DNA from: Lachnospiraceae bacterium
GTDB taxonomy: Bacteria; Bacillota; Clostridia; Lachnospirales; Lachnospiraceae
Length of the DNA: 10,269 bases
NCBI GenBank assembly: GCA_017475845.1
Contig: JAFVEU010000172.1
Location: forward strand, 1 to 10,269
Reading direction: 5' to 3'
A program made the translations under genes and the position numbers. Below are positions 1-7,001 of this stretch, in pieces. The number at the start of each line of letters is the position of its first letter. Position 1 is the stretch's first letter. Under the pieces are notes generated by a model that worked only from the letters and a program-made list of their open reading frames with translations, did no database searches and was not told where the DNA came from.

Positions 1-15
1 ATAGCAATAAATGAT

Positions 16-2085
16 ATGGAGACCGTATTTCTTATTTCAGAGAAGGGAGCGGTCTCCTTTTCTCTGATCCCGAAGGAGAAGAACGGAATACAGGGCGGGA
101 GGGAGCTCTTTTTTGAAAAGGCGGGACCGGATCCCCTTGTACAGATCTCTGTAACCGGAGACGCTTCCTGCCCGGGATTTGCGGCGGGAGAGACAAGGCA
201 TAACAGTGCTTTTACCGGATCATTGAAGTTCCTGTCCCAGGATGTACGGGAATCGGCAGAGGAGAAGAGGATCGAGACCACAGTCATTTCTCCCGAAGGG
301 ATAAAGGCTGTACATACTGTGGCAGCAAAGGGGACGGACAGGAGTATCCGGGTTTTCACAAGGGTGATCAATGACTCGGAGGAAGCGGTCACCATAGAGG
401 CACTGTCCTCTGCAAACTTAAGCGCCCTTACTCCCTATACGGCTGATGAAGGCCGGGACAGGTTAAAGCTCCACAGGTTCAGGAGCCGCTGGAGCGCAGA
501 AGGGCGTCATGAGGAGAGGACAATAGAGGAACTGCTCCTTGAGCCTTCCTGGGCTGAATTTGCGGTGAGATGCGAAAAGTTCGGGACAAAGGGCTCCATG
601 CCGGTAAGGGGTTATTTTCCCTTTGCGGCGGTGGAAGACAGGGAAGAGGGTGTATTCTGGGCTATGTCTCTAGCCTGCCCTTCCTCATGGCAGTTTGAGG
701 CTGTAAGGATAGACAGGGGCTTAAGCCTTTCCTGCGGTCTCGCGGACTATGAATACGGCCACTGGAGAAAGACCCTTGAGAGGGGAGAGAGCTTTACGAC
801 TCCCGAAGCCTATGTCACAACTGCAAGGTGCGATCTTAACGAAGTCTGCGACAGGCTCCTTGATGTGCAGAGGAGCAGGCTTTTTCCTTCGCAGAAGAAG
901 ACCGTATTGCCGGCTGTTTTTAACGAATACTGCACCACCTGGGGAGAGCCCTCGGAAGAGAACATTGAAAAGATCCTGAAGGTTGTGAGGGGAAGGGATT
1001 TTGAGTATTTTGTCATAGATGCCGGGTGGTACGCCGATTCCATGAAGGGCTGGCAGGATAACATGGGAGACTGGAGGGTGGCTCCGGATCTTTTCCCAAA
1101 GGGTATAAAGAGCGCCGTTGAGAAAATAAAGTCCGCGGGAATGAAAGCAGGTATATGGTTTGAGCTGGAGGTTGTGGGCAGGGACTCGGATGTGGCTTAT
1201 GACAGAGCCCATCTTCTTAAGAGGGACGGGAAGGTGGTGATCTCGGGGACCAGAAGGTTCTGGGATATGCGCCTTGAATGGGTAAATGAATATCTCGGAA
1301 AAAAAGTTATCTCATTTCTCAGGGAAAATGGCTTTGAATATGTTAAGATAGATTATAATGAAACCATCGGTATCGGCTGTGACGGAGCGGAGAGCCCGGG
1401 AGAGGGCCTGAGGCAGTGCCTTTACGCAACGGAAGAGTTTTATAAAAGGATTAGGGAGGAAGTTCCGGGGATCGCAATCGAGGTATGTTCCTCCGGAGGC
1501 CACAGGCTGGAGCCCTCCTTTATGGAGCTTGCGGATTATCTCTCTTTCTCCGATGCCCATGAGGAAAAGGAGATACCGGTCATCGCACTGGACCTTCAGA
1601 GCCTGATACTTCCGGAAAAAAGCCAGATCTGGGCGGTCTTAAGGAAGAGCGACGGATCAAAGCGGATCGCTTATTCCATTTGCGCCGGAATGTACGGAGT
1701 CCTCTGTGTTTCCGGTGATGTTTCCGATCTCAGTAAGGAACAGTGGGAGCTGGCCTTAAGGGGAGTTCATCTCTATAAGAAGGCTTCTCCTGTGATCATT
1801 AAGGGAAAGAATGAGAGATTCGGACCCTTCCAGAATTCAAACAGGGCACTGAAAGGTTATCAGGCAGCTGTCAGATACGGTGAAAACGGCAGGGCATTGG
1901 TCATTGTCCATTCCTTTGAGCATGAAGGCATTCAGGAGATAAGTATTCCCCTAAAGGGTAAGTATAAGATCTCCGATAGCTTCGAAGCCATGGATCATAA
2001 GGTGAAGATCGGAGGAAGCACCCTGAACATGGAGTTCACCGAAAGCTTCGATGCACTCTCACTTTTACTGGAACAGGACGGCTGA
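16..2085 (+). CDS. GH36-family glycosidase (alpha-galactosidase-like), 5' end possibly outside the window
   Basis: Predicted retaining glycoside hydrolase of family GH36, expected to remove terminal alpha-linked galactose (or a related sugar) from oligosaccharides in the cytoplasm; no signal peptide is visible. After an N-terminal beta-rich region (about 1-300) comes a TIM barrel with DAGWY at 335-339, WFELEVV at 381-387, the nucleophile-type motif KIDYNE (Asp446), CSSGG at 491-495 and SFSDAHE containing the probable acid/base Asp513. A C-terminal beta domain ends the protein. At 689 residues it fits the family (about 700). KIDYNE and SFSDAHE differ from the classical KWDMN and TSDDTD of characterised raffinose-cleaving enzymes, so the exact substrate is unsure. 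The ATG at 16 has no Shine-Dalgarno site and the frame stays open to base 1, so translation may start further left. The next gene follows after 74 bases and is probably co-transcribed. Family call firm; substrate inferred. Confidence 0.88.
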   Translation: METVFLISEKGAVSFSLIPKEKNGIQGGRELFFEKAGPDPLVQISVTGDASCPGFAAGETRHNSAFTGSLKFLSQDVRESAEEKRIETTVISPEGIKAVHTVAAKGTDRSIRVFTRVINDSEEAVTIEALSSANLSALTPYTADEGRDRLKLHRFRSRWSAEGRHEERTIEELLLEPSWAEFAVRCEKFGTKGSMPVRGYFPFAAVEDREEGVFWAMSLACPSSWQFEAVRIDRGLSLSCGLADYEYGHWRKTLERGESFTTPEAYVTTARCDLNEVCDRLLDVQRSRLFPSQKKTVLPAVFNEYCTTWGEPSEENIEKILKVVRGRDFEYFVIDAGWYADSMKGWQDNMGDWRVAPDLFPKGIKSAVEKIKSAGMKAGIWFELEVVGRDSDVAYDRAHLLKRDGKVVISGTRRFWDMRLEWVNEYLGKKVISFLRENGFEYVKIDYNETIGIGCDGAESPGEGLRQCLYATEEFYKRIREEVPGIAIEVCSSGGHRLEPSFMELADYLSFSDAHEEKEIPVIALDLQSLILPEKSQIWAVLRKSDGSKRIAYSICAGMYGVLCVSGDVSDLSKEQWELALRGVHLYKKASPVIIKGKNERFGPFQNSNRALKGYQAAVRYGENGRALVIVHSFEHEGIQEISIPLKGKYKISDSFEAMDHKVKIGGSTLNMEFTESFDALSLLLEQDG

Positions 2086-2086
2086 G

Positions 2087-2150
2087 CTTTCCTGGTTTCC
2101 GCCGGTGATTCGGAGACACTCCGGGATTCTTTGCAGCTGTCTGAGGAAAG
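2087..2150 (+). promoter_or_regulatory. Possible ribosome-site-masking hairpin between the first two genes
   Basis: CTTTCCT at 2087-2093 is the exact reverse complement of AGGAAAG at 2144-2150, the Shine-Dalgarno site of the following gene. Between them lies a small perfect hairpin, CGGAG-ACA-CTCCG (2111-2123). Folded, the mRNA would bury the downstream ribosome site; ribosomes ending the upstream gene at 2085 could open it, giving translational coupling. No U-tract follows, so it is unlikely to be a terminator. The pairing is seen directly; the role is inferred. Confidence 0.3.
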
Positions 2151-2159
2151 GAACATTTA

Positions 2160-2810
2160 ATGAAGATGCCGGAAAGCAGAAGAATACTTATGTCACTTAT
2201 GGGGGTCGTGATCTGCGCCATAAGCGTGGGCTTTTTCAAGCTGGCGGCCCTGGGGGTGGATCCCTTCCAGTCCTTTATGGCAGGGCTTGACGCACTTATC
2301 CCCGTAGGCTTCGGAACACTGTATATGATAACCAATGCGGTGCTCCTTCTCTTTTCCCTGATCTTTGACAGGCATTATATAGGCATTGCCACCTTTATAA
2401 ACCTGTTTCTCTTAGGCTATATCACACAGTTTTCCTATGCGGTCTTACAGCGGCTTATCCCGGATCCCTCCCTTGTGATAAGGGTGGCATGCCTCGTATT
2501 CGGGGTGGTGGTGATCTGTTTCGGATCCGCGTTCTATATGACGGCAGACCTGGGGGTTTCCACCTATGACGCCATTGCGCTTATCATTACCGGAACCTGG
2601 AAAAAGGGTAGGTTCTCATACGTGAGAATAATAACGGATCTTTGCTGTGTGCTCCTTGGCTGCGTTCTCTTTATACTTGCGGGAAATTCCATATCAGCAA
2701 TTCCCACCATTGCCGGGGTCGGTACCATAATCACCGCTTTCTTCATGGGTCCTTTGATCGAGTTATTCAATGTGAAGTTTGCCCGTCCCTTTCTTAATAA
2801 GGGAAAATGA
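2160..2810 (+). CDS. YczE/YitT-like integral membrane protein
   Basis: A 216-residue polytopic membrane protein resembling the YczE/YyaS group (COG2364) of Firmicutes, whose biochemical role is not settled. About six membrane helices are visible, near 9-31, 47-68, 74-95, 105-127, 153-174 and 180-203. It shows an internal duplication: LGVDPFQSF at 31-39 is echoed by LGVSTYDA at 131-138, and GIATFINLFLLGYI by GVGTIITAFFMGPL, each pair at an equivalent place in its half. The start at 2160 is supported by AGGAAAGG 7-9 bases upstream. It follows the GH36 gene after 74 bases on the same strand, so a shared transcript is likely, although a transport role for the sugar product is only a guess. No clear terminator follows; a new promoter begins about 30 bases after the stop. 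Confidence 0.75.
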   Translation: MKMPESRRILMSLMGVVICAISVGFFKLAALGVDPFQSFMAGLDALIPVGFGTLYMITNAVLLLFSLIFDRHYIGIATFINLFLLGYITQFSYAVLQRLIPDPSLVIRVACLVFGVVVICFGSAFYMTADLGVSTYDAIALIITGTWKKGRFSYVRIITDLCCVLLGCVLFILAGNSISAIPTIAGVGTIITAFFMGPLIELFNVKFARPFLNKGK

Positions 2811-2840
2811 TATAAGGAGAAAACGGGATAGCAGGGTATT

Positions 2841-2869
2841 TTGACCGCAACGCCGTAAAATGGTAGAAT
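2841..2869 (+). promoter_or_regulatory. Sigma-A-type promoter for the three-gene unit
   Basis: TTGACC (2841-2846) and TAGAAT (2864-2869) are separated by exactly 17 bases, with an extended -10 TG at 2861-2862. The -35 and -10 hexamers each match consensus at five of six bases. Transcription should begin near 2876, giving a leader of about 50 bases before the small membrane protein gene. It lies in the only sizeable gap on the left half of the window, which supports an independent unit separate from the sugar-hydrolase genes. Confidence 0.75.
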
Positions 2870-2928
2870 ATTAAAGTTAATCTGTTGTCAGTTACAGCGC
2901 TGTTTTACGGAGTTTAAGTCTATGGGGG

Positions 2929-3327
2929 TTGATAGAGGTTTTTCTGAAGACAAATCCCGTTGAAGAATTGGAAAAAGAAGCACCTGAGGACCGTCTGCCC
3001 ATATTGCTGATAGTCATTGCCATGGTCGTCATTTTATCTGCAGTTGTTCTGACCATCCACCTGTATATCGGCCTAAATGCCATGAGAGCAGCCAAGGGCA
3101 TGAAGTACAGCAGGGGTTATTATGCCTTTGCCATAATACTGCTTATCTTTACGGTTCTTGGTCTCTTTTCCTACAGGGAGGGATTAAAGGATGTCGATAA
3201 TATTGATACCACCATTGCAGCCATGCTGGTGGATCTGACTACCATCTATATTTTGGCTGTCACTGTCATTTCCACAAGAAGGATCAGATCAATAAAGAAA
3301 AAAGAACCGGGGGAGCTTGATAAATAA
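2929..3327 (+). CDS. Small three-helix membrane protein of unknown function; start uncertain
   Basis: I do not recognise this family. The 132-residue protein has an acidic N-terminal stretch (residues 11-22) and three probable membrane helices (about 24-50, 65-82, 95-115), followed by a basic RRIRSIKKK tail that should lie in the cytoplasm. The listed start is TTG at 2929. A better-placed initiation signal is GGAG (2909-2912) nine bases before ATG at 2922, but that ATG is out of frame by one base: it is followed by a run of five G, and a four-G run would give an uninterrupted protein beginning MGLIEVF. This suggests an indel, a sequencing error or slippage. The stop overlaps the next start (TAATG at 3325-3329), so the two are almost certainly translated together and may work together. 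Confidence 0.7.
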   Translation: MIEVFLKTNPVEELEKEAPEDRLPILLIVIAMVVILSAVVLTIHLYIGLNAMRAAKGMKYSRGYYAFAIILLIFTVLGLFSYREGLKDVDNIDTTIAAMLVDLTTIYILAVTVISTRRIRSIKKKEPGELDK

Positions 3328-4532
3328 TGCAGGAAGATTTTCATTATTATGCAACCTATTGCGCAGCTTATATAGCGGGTTATTCCCATGAGGAAAGCTT
3401 GGATATTGCCTACAGTGCACAGTTTGTGGATGTATGCTCCAGGACTCTTCTTGCGAAGATAAAGGGACCCTCTGATGCTGCCACCACGCAGCTGCAGCTG
3501 GAGCTTATGGATGCAAGGACCGACCGGGTGGGACTTCAGGATATCACCAGGATATGGTCTTCCTTCCATTTCCTGCCGAGGGATCTGAATGCCGTAAGGG
3601 AGAAGTGTACCAAGGGTTACCGGAATAAATACAGGCTTATCTGCGGCCCCAACGGTGAACTGGTAAAAAAGACGGTGGATCTTGCAAAGGATAAACCGGT
3701 GCAGTCCGTGGGTATAGCCATGCATGTTCTGGCTGATACCTGGGCCCACGCCAATTTCGCCGGGACTCCGTCCCTGGTGATCAACAATACCAATTATCTG
3801 TTTTACGAGCTCTTTCCGGAAGGAGACGGTTACAGGGAGCAGCAGATAAGGTTCAGGCATTCCACATCGGTTCCCGATGATCTAGAGAACAGCATCTACA
3901 CCAACAGCCTTTATCAGAGCAGTGAGAATTCCATCATGAATCTGGGACACGGAAGGGCAGGACACCTGCCGGATTACAGCTTTGTGAGATACAGATATCT
4001 TCCTGCCTGGGGCGAGTATGAAGAGATAATAAAGGACAATCCCCGGGATTACATCAATGCGTTCACCCAGATGATCCACGCCATGAAGTGCATACGGGGA
4101 GTAAAGGGACCTTTTGAAACGGAAACCTATGACATGGAGGCCATAGAACCCTGGCTTGACAGGATAAAGGGCATTATAGGCAAAAGGCAGATCCTTGCAA
4201 GCGATGACTGGAAGGCCTTCGGGGAGGAACTGTCTGGGCAGTCCATAGAAGACTTTGAGATAGACAGATATTTCAACGAATATACATCCGTCCTTAAGGA
4301 AAGAAAGGATGATACCTTTATCGGAAAATTCATCCTTGGCGCCCTCGCCCATAAGGGTATGGTCATCAATGAGATATTTAAGACCGGAAATAAGCTGGCG
4401 GGAGTTGTAAAGCAGAATTCCGTCACCGGAAAAACGGCAGAGGATGAGCAGCAGGAAGATGTCGCAGAGCAAAGTTCCGTCACCGGAAAAACGGCAGAGG
4501 ATGAGCTGAAGGAAGAGGCTGCAGAGCAGTAA
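3327..4532 (+). CDS. DUF6765 family protein, possible metal-dependent hydrolase
   Basis: A soluble 401-residue protein resembling the uncharacterised DUF6765 family, recognised by its opening DFHYYATYCAAYIAGYS, the central HVLADTWAHANFAG and NLGHGRAGHLPDYSF. Conserved-looking His and Asp residues (Asp4, His6, His133, Asp137, His141, His208, His213, Asp216) recall the all-helical zinc phospholipase C/P1 nuclease fold, where an H-xxx-D-type helix binds metal. That link is my inference, not an established function. No signal peptide is visible. The last 40 residues are a low-complexity acidic tail made of two 19-residue repeats, probably dispensable for catalysis. ATG at 3327 overlaps the preceding stop by one base and has GGGGGAG upstream, so the start is secure. 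A membrane protein follows 11 bases after its stop, suggesting a membrane-associated complex. Confidence 0.75.
   Translation: MQEDFHYYATYCAAYIAGYSHEESLDIAYSAQFVDVCSRTLLAKIKGPSDAATTQLQLELMDARTDRVGLQDITRIWSSFHFLPRDLNAVREKCTKGYRNKYRLICGPNGELVKKTVDLAKDKPVQSVGIAMHVLADTWAHANFAGTPSLVINNTNYLFYELFPEGDGYREQQIRFRHSTSVPDDLENSIYTNSLYQSSENSIMNLGHGRAGHLPDYSFVRYRYLPAWGEYEEIIKDNPRDYINAFTQMIHAMKCIRGVKGPFETETYDMEAIEPWLDRIKGIIGKRQILASDDWKAFGEELSGQSIEDFEIDRYFNEYTSVLKERKDDTFIGKFILGALAHKGMVINEIFKTGNKLAGVVKQNSVTGKTAEDEQQEDVAEQSSVTGKTAEDELKEEAAEQ
4418..4531 (+). repeat. Two-copy 57-bp in-frame tandem repeat
   Basis: Unit 1 is 4418-4474 and unit 2 is 4475-4531. The first 32 bases of the two are identical, while the rest has diverged. 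Each encodes a 19-residue block beginning SVTGKTAEDE and ending in AEQ. The period is a multiple of three, so copy changes would keep the reading frame. The second copy runs up to the stop codon. Confidence 0.9.
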
Positions 4533-4543
4533 AGGGGGATACA

Positions 4544-5080
4544 GTGACTATATTTCAGAGGTTTTGGGTTTTTATCATAGGATTGATAATGGTCATACTG
4601 GCGCTGAGCTTTATCACCAATCCCGATGAGAATTCCTATCTGTGGGTGATACTCTTTCTGTTCCTCGGGCTTGCCATCAAGGGGGTAAAGGATATCATCT
4701 TTTACTTCACCATGGCCAGGCATATGGCAGGAGGGAAGCTTATCCTTGTACAGGGGGTCATCGTGCTTGACTTTGCCTTCCTTACGGGTTCCCTTTCCGA
4801 TGTTCCGAAGATTTACGTGCTCCTATATCTTATAGCGGTCCATGCCTTTTCCGGAGTGGTGGAGATACTTAGGGCCATGGAGGCAAGACGCACGGTATCG
4901 GGGCCCTGGAAGCTGAAGTTCAGCCACGGGATCGTCAATTTTATACTGGCGCTTTCCTGTTTTGTCTTTATCAGGCAGACAAGTACGGCTCTTATAATCT
5001 ACAGCATAGGACTCCTGTATTCCGGCCTCATGCATATGGGCAGTGCATTCAGGAAAACAACCTATGTCATGATCAATTAA
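4544..5080 (+). CDS. HdeD/DUF308-like six-helix membrane protein
   Basis: A 178-residue membrane protein with six predicted helices in three hairpin pairs (about 6-24, 33-55, 65-82, 90-110, 126-143, 147-167). The arrangement, the short loops and the small-residue-rich helices (FIIGLIMVILAL, HGIVNFILALSC) resemble the HdeD/DUF308 family, in which the E. coli member is tied to acid resistance; the reaction, if any, is unknown. The start is GTG at 4544, preceded by AAAGGGGG at 4531-4538, which begins within the previous stop codon, so translation is coupled to the DUF6765 gene. It is the last gene of the three-gene unit and its stop lies 19 bases from the stop of the convergent phosphatase gene. 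Family assignment is moderate. Confidence 0.65.
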   Translation: MTIFQRFWVFIIGLIMVILALSFITNPDENSYLWVILFLFLGLAIKGVKDIIFYFTMARHMAGGKLILVQGVIVLDFAFLTGSLSDVPKIYVLLYLIAVHAFSGVVEILRAMEARRTVSGPWKLKFSHGIVNFILALSCFVFIRQTSTALIIYSIGLLYSGLMHMGSAFRKTTYVMIN

Positions 5081-5099
5081 GAAAGAGAAGAGTTTTCCT
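5051..5099. terminator. Weak bidirectional stem between convergent genes
   Basis: AGGAAAAC (5051-5058) and GTTTTCCT (5092-5099) form a perfect 8-bp inverted repeat enclosing both the stop at 5078-5080 and most of the 19-base gap to the opposing stop. The stem is AT-rich, the loop is 33 bases and no good U-tract follows, so it is a poor intrinsic terminator. I report it because no better candidate exists between these convergent genes. Confidence 0.25.
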
Positions 5100-6866
5100 T
5101 CAGTTTATAACAAGACAGAGCATGGTGAGATCATCATACTGGGGGGTATCCCCTGCGAATCCGTCCACAGCCGCCCTTACCTTTTTCATTATCGTTTCCG
5201 GAGCGTCTTCCGGTGAAACCTCTGACAGCACCGATTCAAGTCTTTCCTCTCCGAACATGGTCCCGTCCCCGGCGTTTGCTTCAGGCACTCCGTCCGTATA
5301 TACAAACAGCGCATCTCCGGAAGAAAGGGTGTACTCTTCATTACTGAATTCAATGCCTTCCATAAGTCCAAGGGGAGAGCCGTGGTCGGTCCGGATAAGT
5401 CTGAAAGGATCGCCTCCGGAGCGGAGTCCGGGATTTTCGTGTCCGGCGTTGGCGGAGATCAGTGAACCGGTGGAGATCGTTAAGATCCCGAGCCATACCG
5501 TTACGAACATACAGCTGTCATTTCCTTCGCAGAGCCAGTTGTTCACATCCCTTAATATCTCGGAGGGATTTCCGCCCACATTGGTTCTGTTCTTCAGCAT
5601 GGTCTTTGATACTGCCATGAAGAGTGCTGCCGGAACACCCTTTCCGGAAACGTCCGCAATGGTCAGTGCCAGATGGTCGTCGTCTATCATATAGCAGTCG
5701 TAAAAGTCGCCTCCCACTTCCTTTGCGGGATTCATGGCTGCGTAAAGACGAAATTCCTTTCGCTCGGGGAATTCCCAGGGCAGCATCTGCATCTGTATGT
5801 TTGCGGCTACATTGAGTTCTGTGGCAACTCTCTCTTTTTCTCCCGCAAGTATCTCCATTTCCTTTGTATAGCGTTCCATCTCCAAAGCCAGGGCAGAGAA
5901 CTGGTCTGCAAGAGCACCGATCTCATTTCTGGAACGGATGGTGGAAAGCTCCGCGGTCAATCTCTCCGCGTCTTTCGTATCGGCGTATTCGGACAGATAT
6001 TTCTTAACCTTTGAAAGGGGTCTGGGCACTATAAAATACAGGAATATAAGGATCAGGGCAAGAACGATCAGCATTAAAAGGATAACTTCGTTTCGGATAT
6101 GCTCCGTATAGACCATGTCGGAGTACACTGATTCCGCGTAAAAGACACCGATGAGTTCTGCCGTGGAATTCCCCTGATAGGGATCGAAGTAAATGCCGGT
6201 ACCGAAGAGCATCACCTCTTCCGGTGTGGTAAAAGCCCATTTCCACACTTCGGGCTCCACCGCAGTGGAAGTGTTTTCCACGGTTTTCAGTATTTCCTTT
6301 ATGTCTTCCTTGCGCCCCAGAAGGATCTCTCCGTCGGGGGAGTTGGTCATGATGAGAAAGCGGTCCTCTTCTTCGCTATCTGTCATTGTAAGAAAAATGG
6401 CACATTCCTCTTCTTCACTTTCACCCTGATAGCTCTTGAAGATCTCAAGCAGTTCATGATAGCACCAGACCGCAAATCTCCTCTGATCCTTAGGAGACAG
6501 GGAAGAGGCTTCTTCCGCGGTGATATCCTCCACATCCTCTTCGGAAAGGGATTCAAGGATATCGTCTATGTTACCCTTCTCATCCATCCTTTCGTCTTTT
6601 GTCACCAGGGTGTCCGCGTTTTCTCTCCAGTAATCCATAAGCCAGGTTATGGATCTGTATTCTTCCAGATCATCGGAGAGATCCGACATGTAGTCGATGA
6701 ACATGGTGACGTTATTGGAAAGTGAGGTGGAAAATGAAGACATGGTCACCATATTTCCCACCGCGATGATGACGACGGAGAACAGGATGATTATCACCAG
6801 TCCGATCTGTACAAGTATCTTCCGGTTACTGCTTTTTGCGGTAACAGTCTTGTTATTATCCTCCAT
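5100..6866 (-). CDS. Membrane-anchored RsbU/SpoIIE-type PP2C serine phosphatase
   Basis: Predicted sensor phosphatase that removes phosphate from serine/threonine, typically on a STAS-domain anti-sigma-factor antagonist in partner-switching pathways. Domains of the 588-residue protein: helix TM1 (17-37), a very acidic extracytoplasmic sensor (38-259), TM2 (260-280), a HAMP-like segment and coiled linker (281-362) ending in the family motif NIQMQMLP (356-363), then the PP2C domain. All expected metal ligands are present: GGDFYD (Asp387, Asp390), ADVSGKG (Asp405), YTDGVPEA (Asp525) and QYDDLT (Asp578, Asp579), so it should be active. The start at 6866 is chosen because AAGGAG lies just upstream; the frame stays open for 59 more codons, but that stretch covers the promoter. 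No STAS or anti-sigma gene adjoins it; its target must be elsewhere. It is divergent from the diguanylate cyclase gene. Confidence 0.9.
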   Translation of the reverse strand: MEDNNKTVTAKSSNRKILVQIGLVIIILFSVVIIAVGNMVTMSSFSTSLSNNVTMFIDYMSDLSDDLEEYRSITWLMDYWRENADTLVTKDERMDEKGNIDDILESLSEEDVEDITAEEASSLSPKDQRRFAVWCYHELLEIFKSYQGESEEEECAIFLTMTDSEEEDRFLIMTNSPDGEILLGRKEDIKEILKTVENTSTAVEPEVWKWAFTTPEEVMLFGTGIYFDPYQGNSTAELIGVFYAESVYSDMVYTEHIRNEVILLMLIVLALILIFLYFIVPRPLSKVKKYLSEYADTKDAERLTAELSTIRSRNEIGALADQFSALALEMERYTKEMEILAGEKERVATELNVAANIQMQMLPWEFPERKEFRLYAAMNPAKEVGGDFYDCYMIDDDHLALTIADVSGKGVPAALFMAVSKTMLKNRTNVGGNPSEILRDVNNWLCEGNDSCMFVTVWLGILTISTGSLISANAGHENPGLRSGGDPFRLIRTDHGSPLGLMEGIEFSNEEYTLSSGDALFVYTDGVPEANAGDGTMFGEERLESVLSEVSPEDAPETIMKKVRAAVDGFAGDTPQYDDLTMLCLVIN

Positions 6867-6891
6867 ACAGATATGCTCCTTGCGAAAAGCC

Positions 6892-6903
6892 TGTGTTAAC
6901 ACA
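6892..6903. promoter_or_regulatory. 12-bp perfect palindrome at the phosphatase transcription start
   Basis: TGTGTTAACACA is a perfect palindrome lying 3 bases downstream of the predicted minus-strand -10 box, so it would cover the transcription start. This is a usual position for a repressor operator. No regulator gene is in the window, so the binding protein is unknown. Confidence 0.45.
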
Positions 6904-6906
6904 CTT

Positions 6907-6935
6907 ATTTTATTAGAAAAGAATGGGATTATCAA
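6907..6935 (-). promoter_or_regulatory. Promoter of the PP2C phosphatase gene
   Basis: Read on the minus strand, TTGATA (6930-6935) is followed after 17 bases by TAAAAT (6907-6912), each hexamer matching the sigma-A consensus at five of six bases. The predicted start near 6900 gives a leader of about 35 bases up to the ATG at 6866, with AAGGAG inside it. This supports the shorter protein start. Confidence 0.65.
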
Positions 6936-6962
6936 CAAAGACCGTCTTTTATAATTATCCCG

Positions 6963-6992
6963 TTCACTATTGTTTCGAAATAATGCTAAAAT
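6963..6992 (+). promoter_or_regulatory. Promoter of the diguanylate cyclase gene, with extended -10
   Basis: TTCACT (6963-6968), an 18-base spacer and TAAAAT (6987-6992) preceded by TG at 6984-6985 form an extended -10 promoter. The predicted start is near 6999, leaving a leader of about 137 bases. A perfect TATAAT also occurs at 6950-6955 on this strand but has no recognisable -35 at the right distance. The -35 box lies about 28 bases from that of the divergent promoter. Confidence 0.5.
6969..6984. promoter_or_regulatory. 16-bp near-palindrome in the cyclase promoter spacer
   Basis: ATTGTTTCGAAATAAT is symmetrical at all but one base pair, around a perfect TTTCGAAA core. It fills almost the whole spacer between the -35 and -10 boxes, where a bound protein would block or reshape the promoter. 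Candidate operator; its regulator is unknown. Confidence 0.35.
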
Positions 6993-7001
6993 AAAGGGAA
7001 G

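Noticed and set aside
721..1212. Minus-strand open frame inside the GH36 gene
   Set aside because: Antisense to a clearly coding, motif-bearing region; no motif or start signal of its own.
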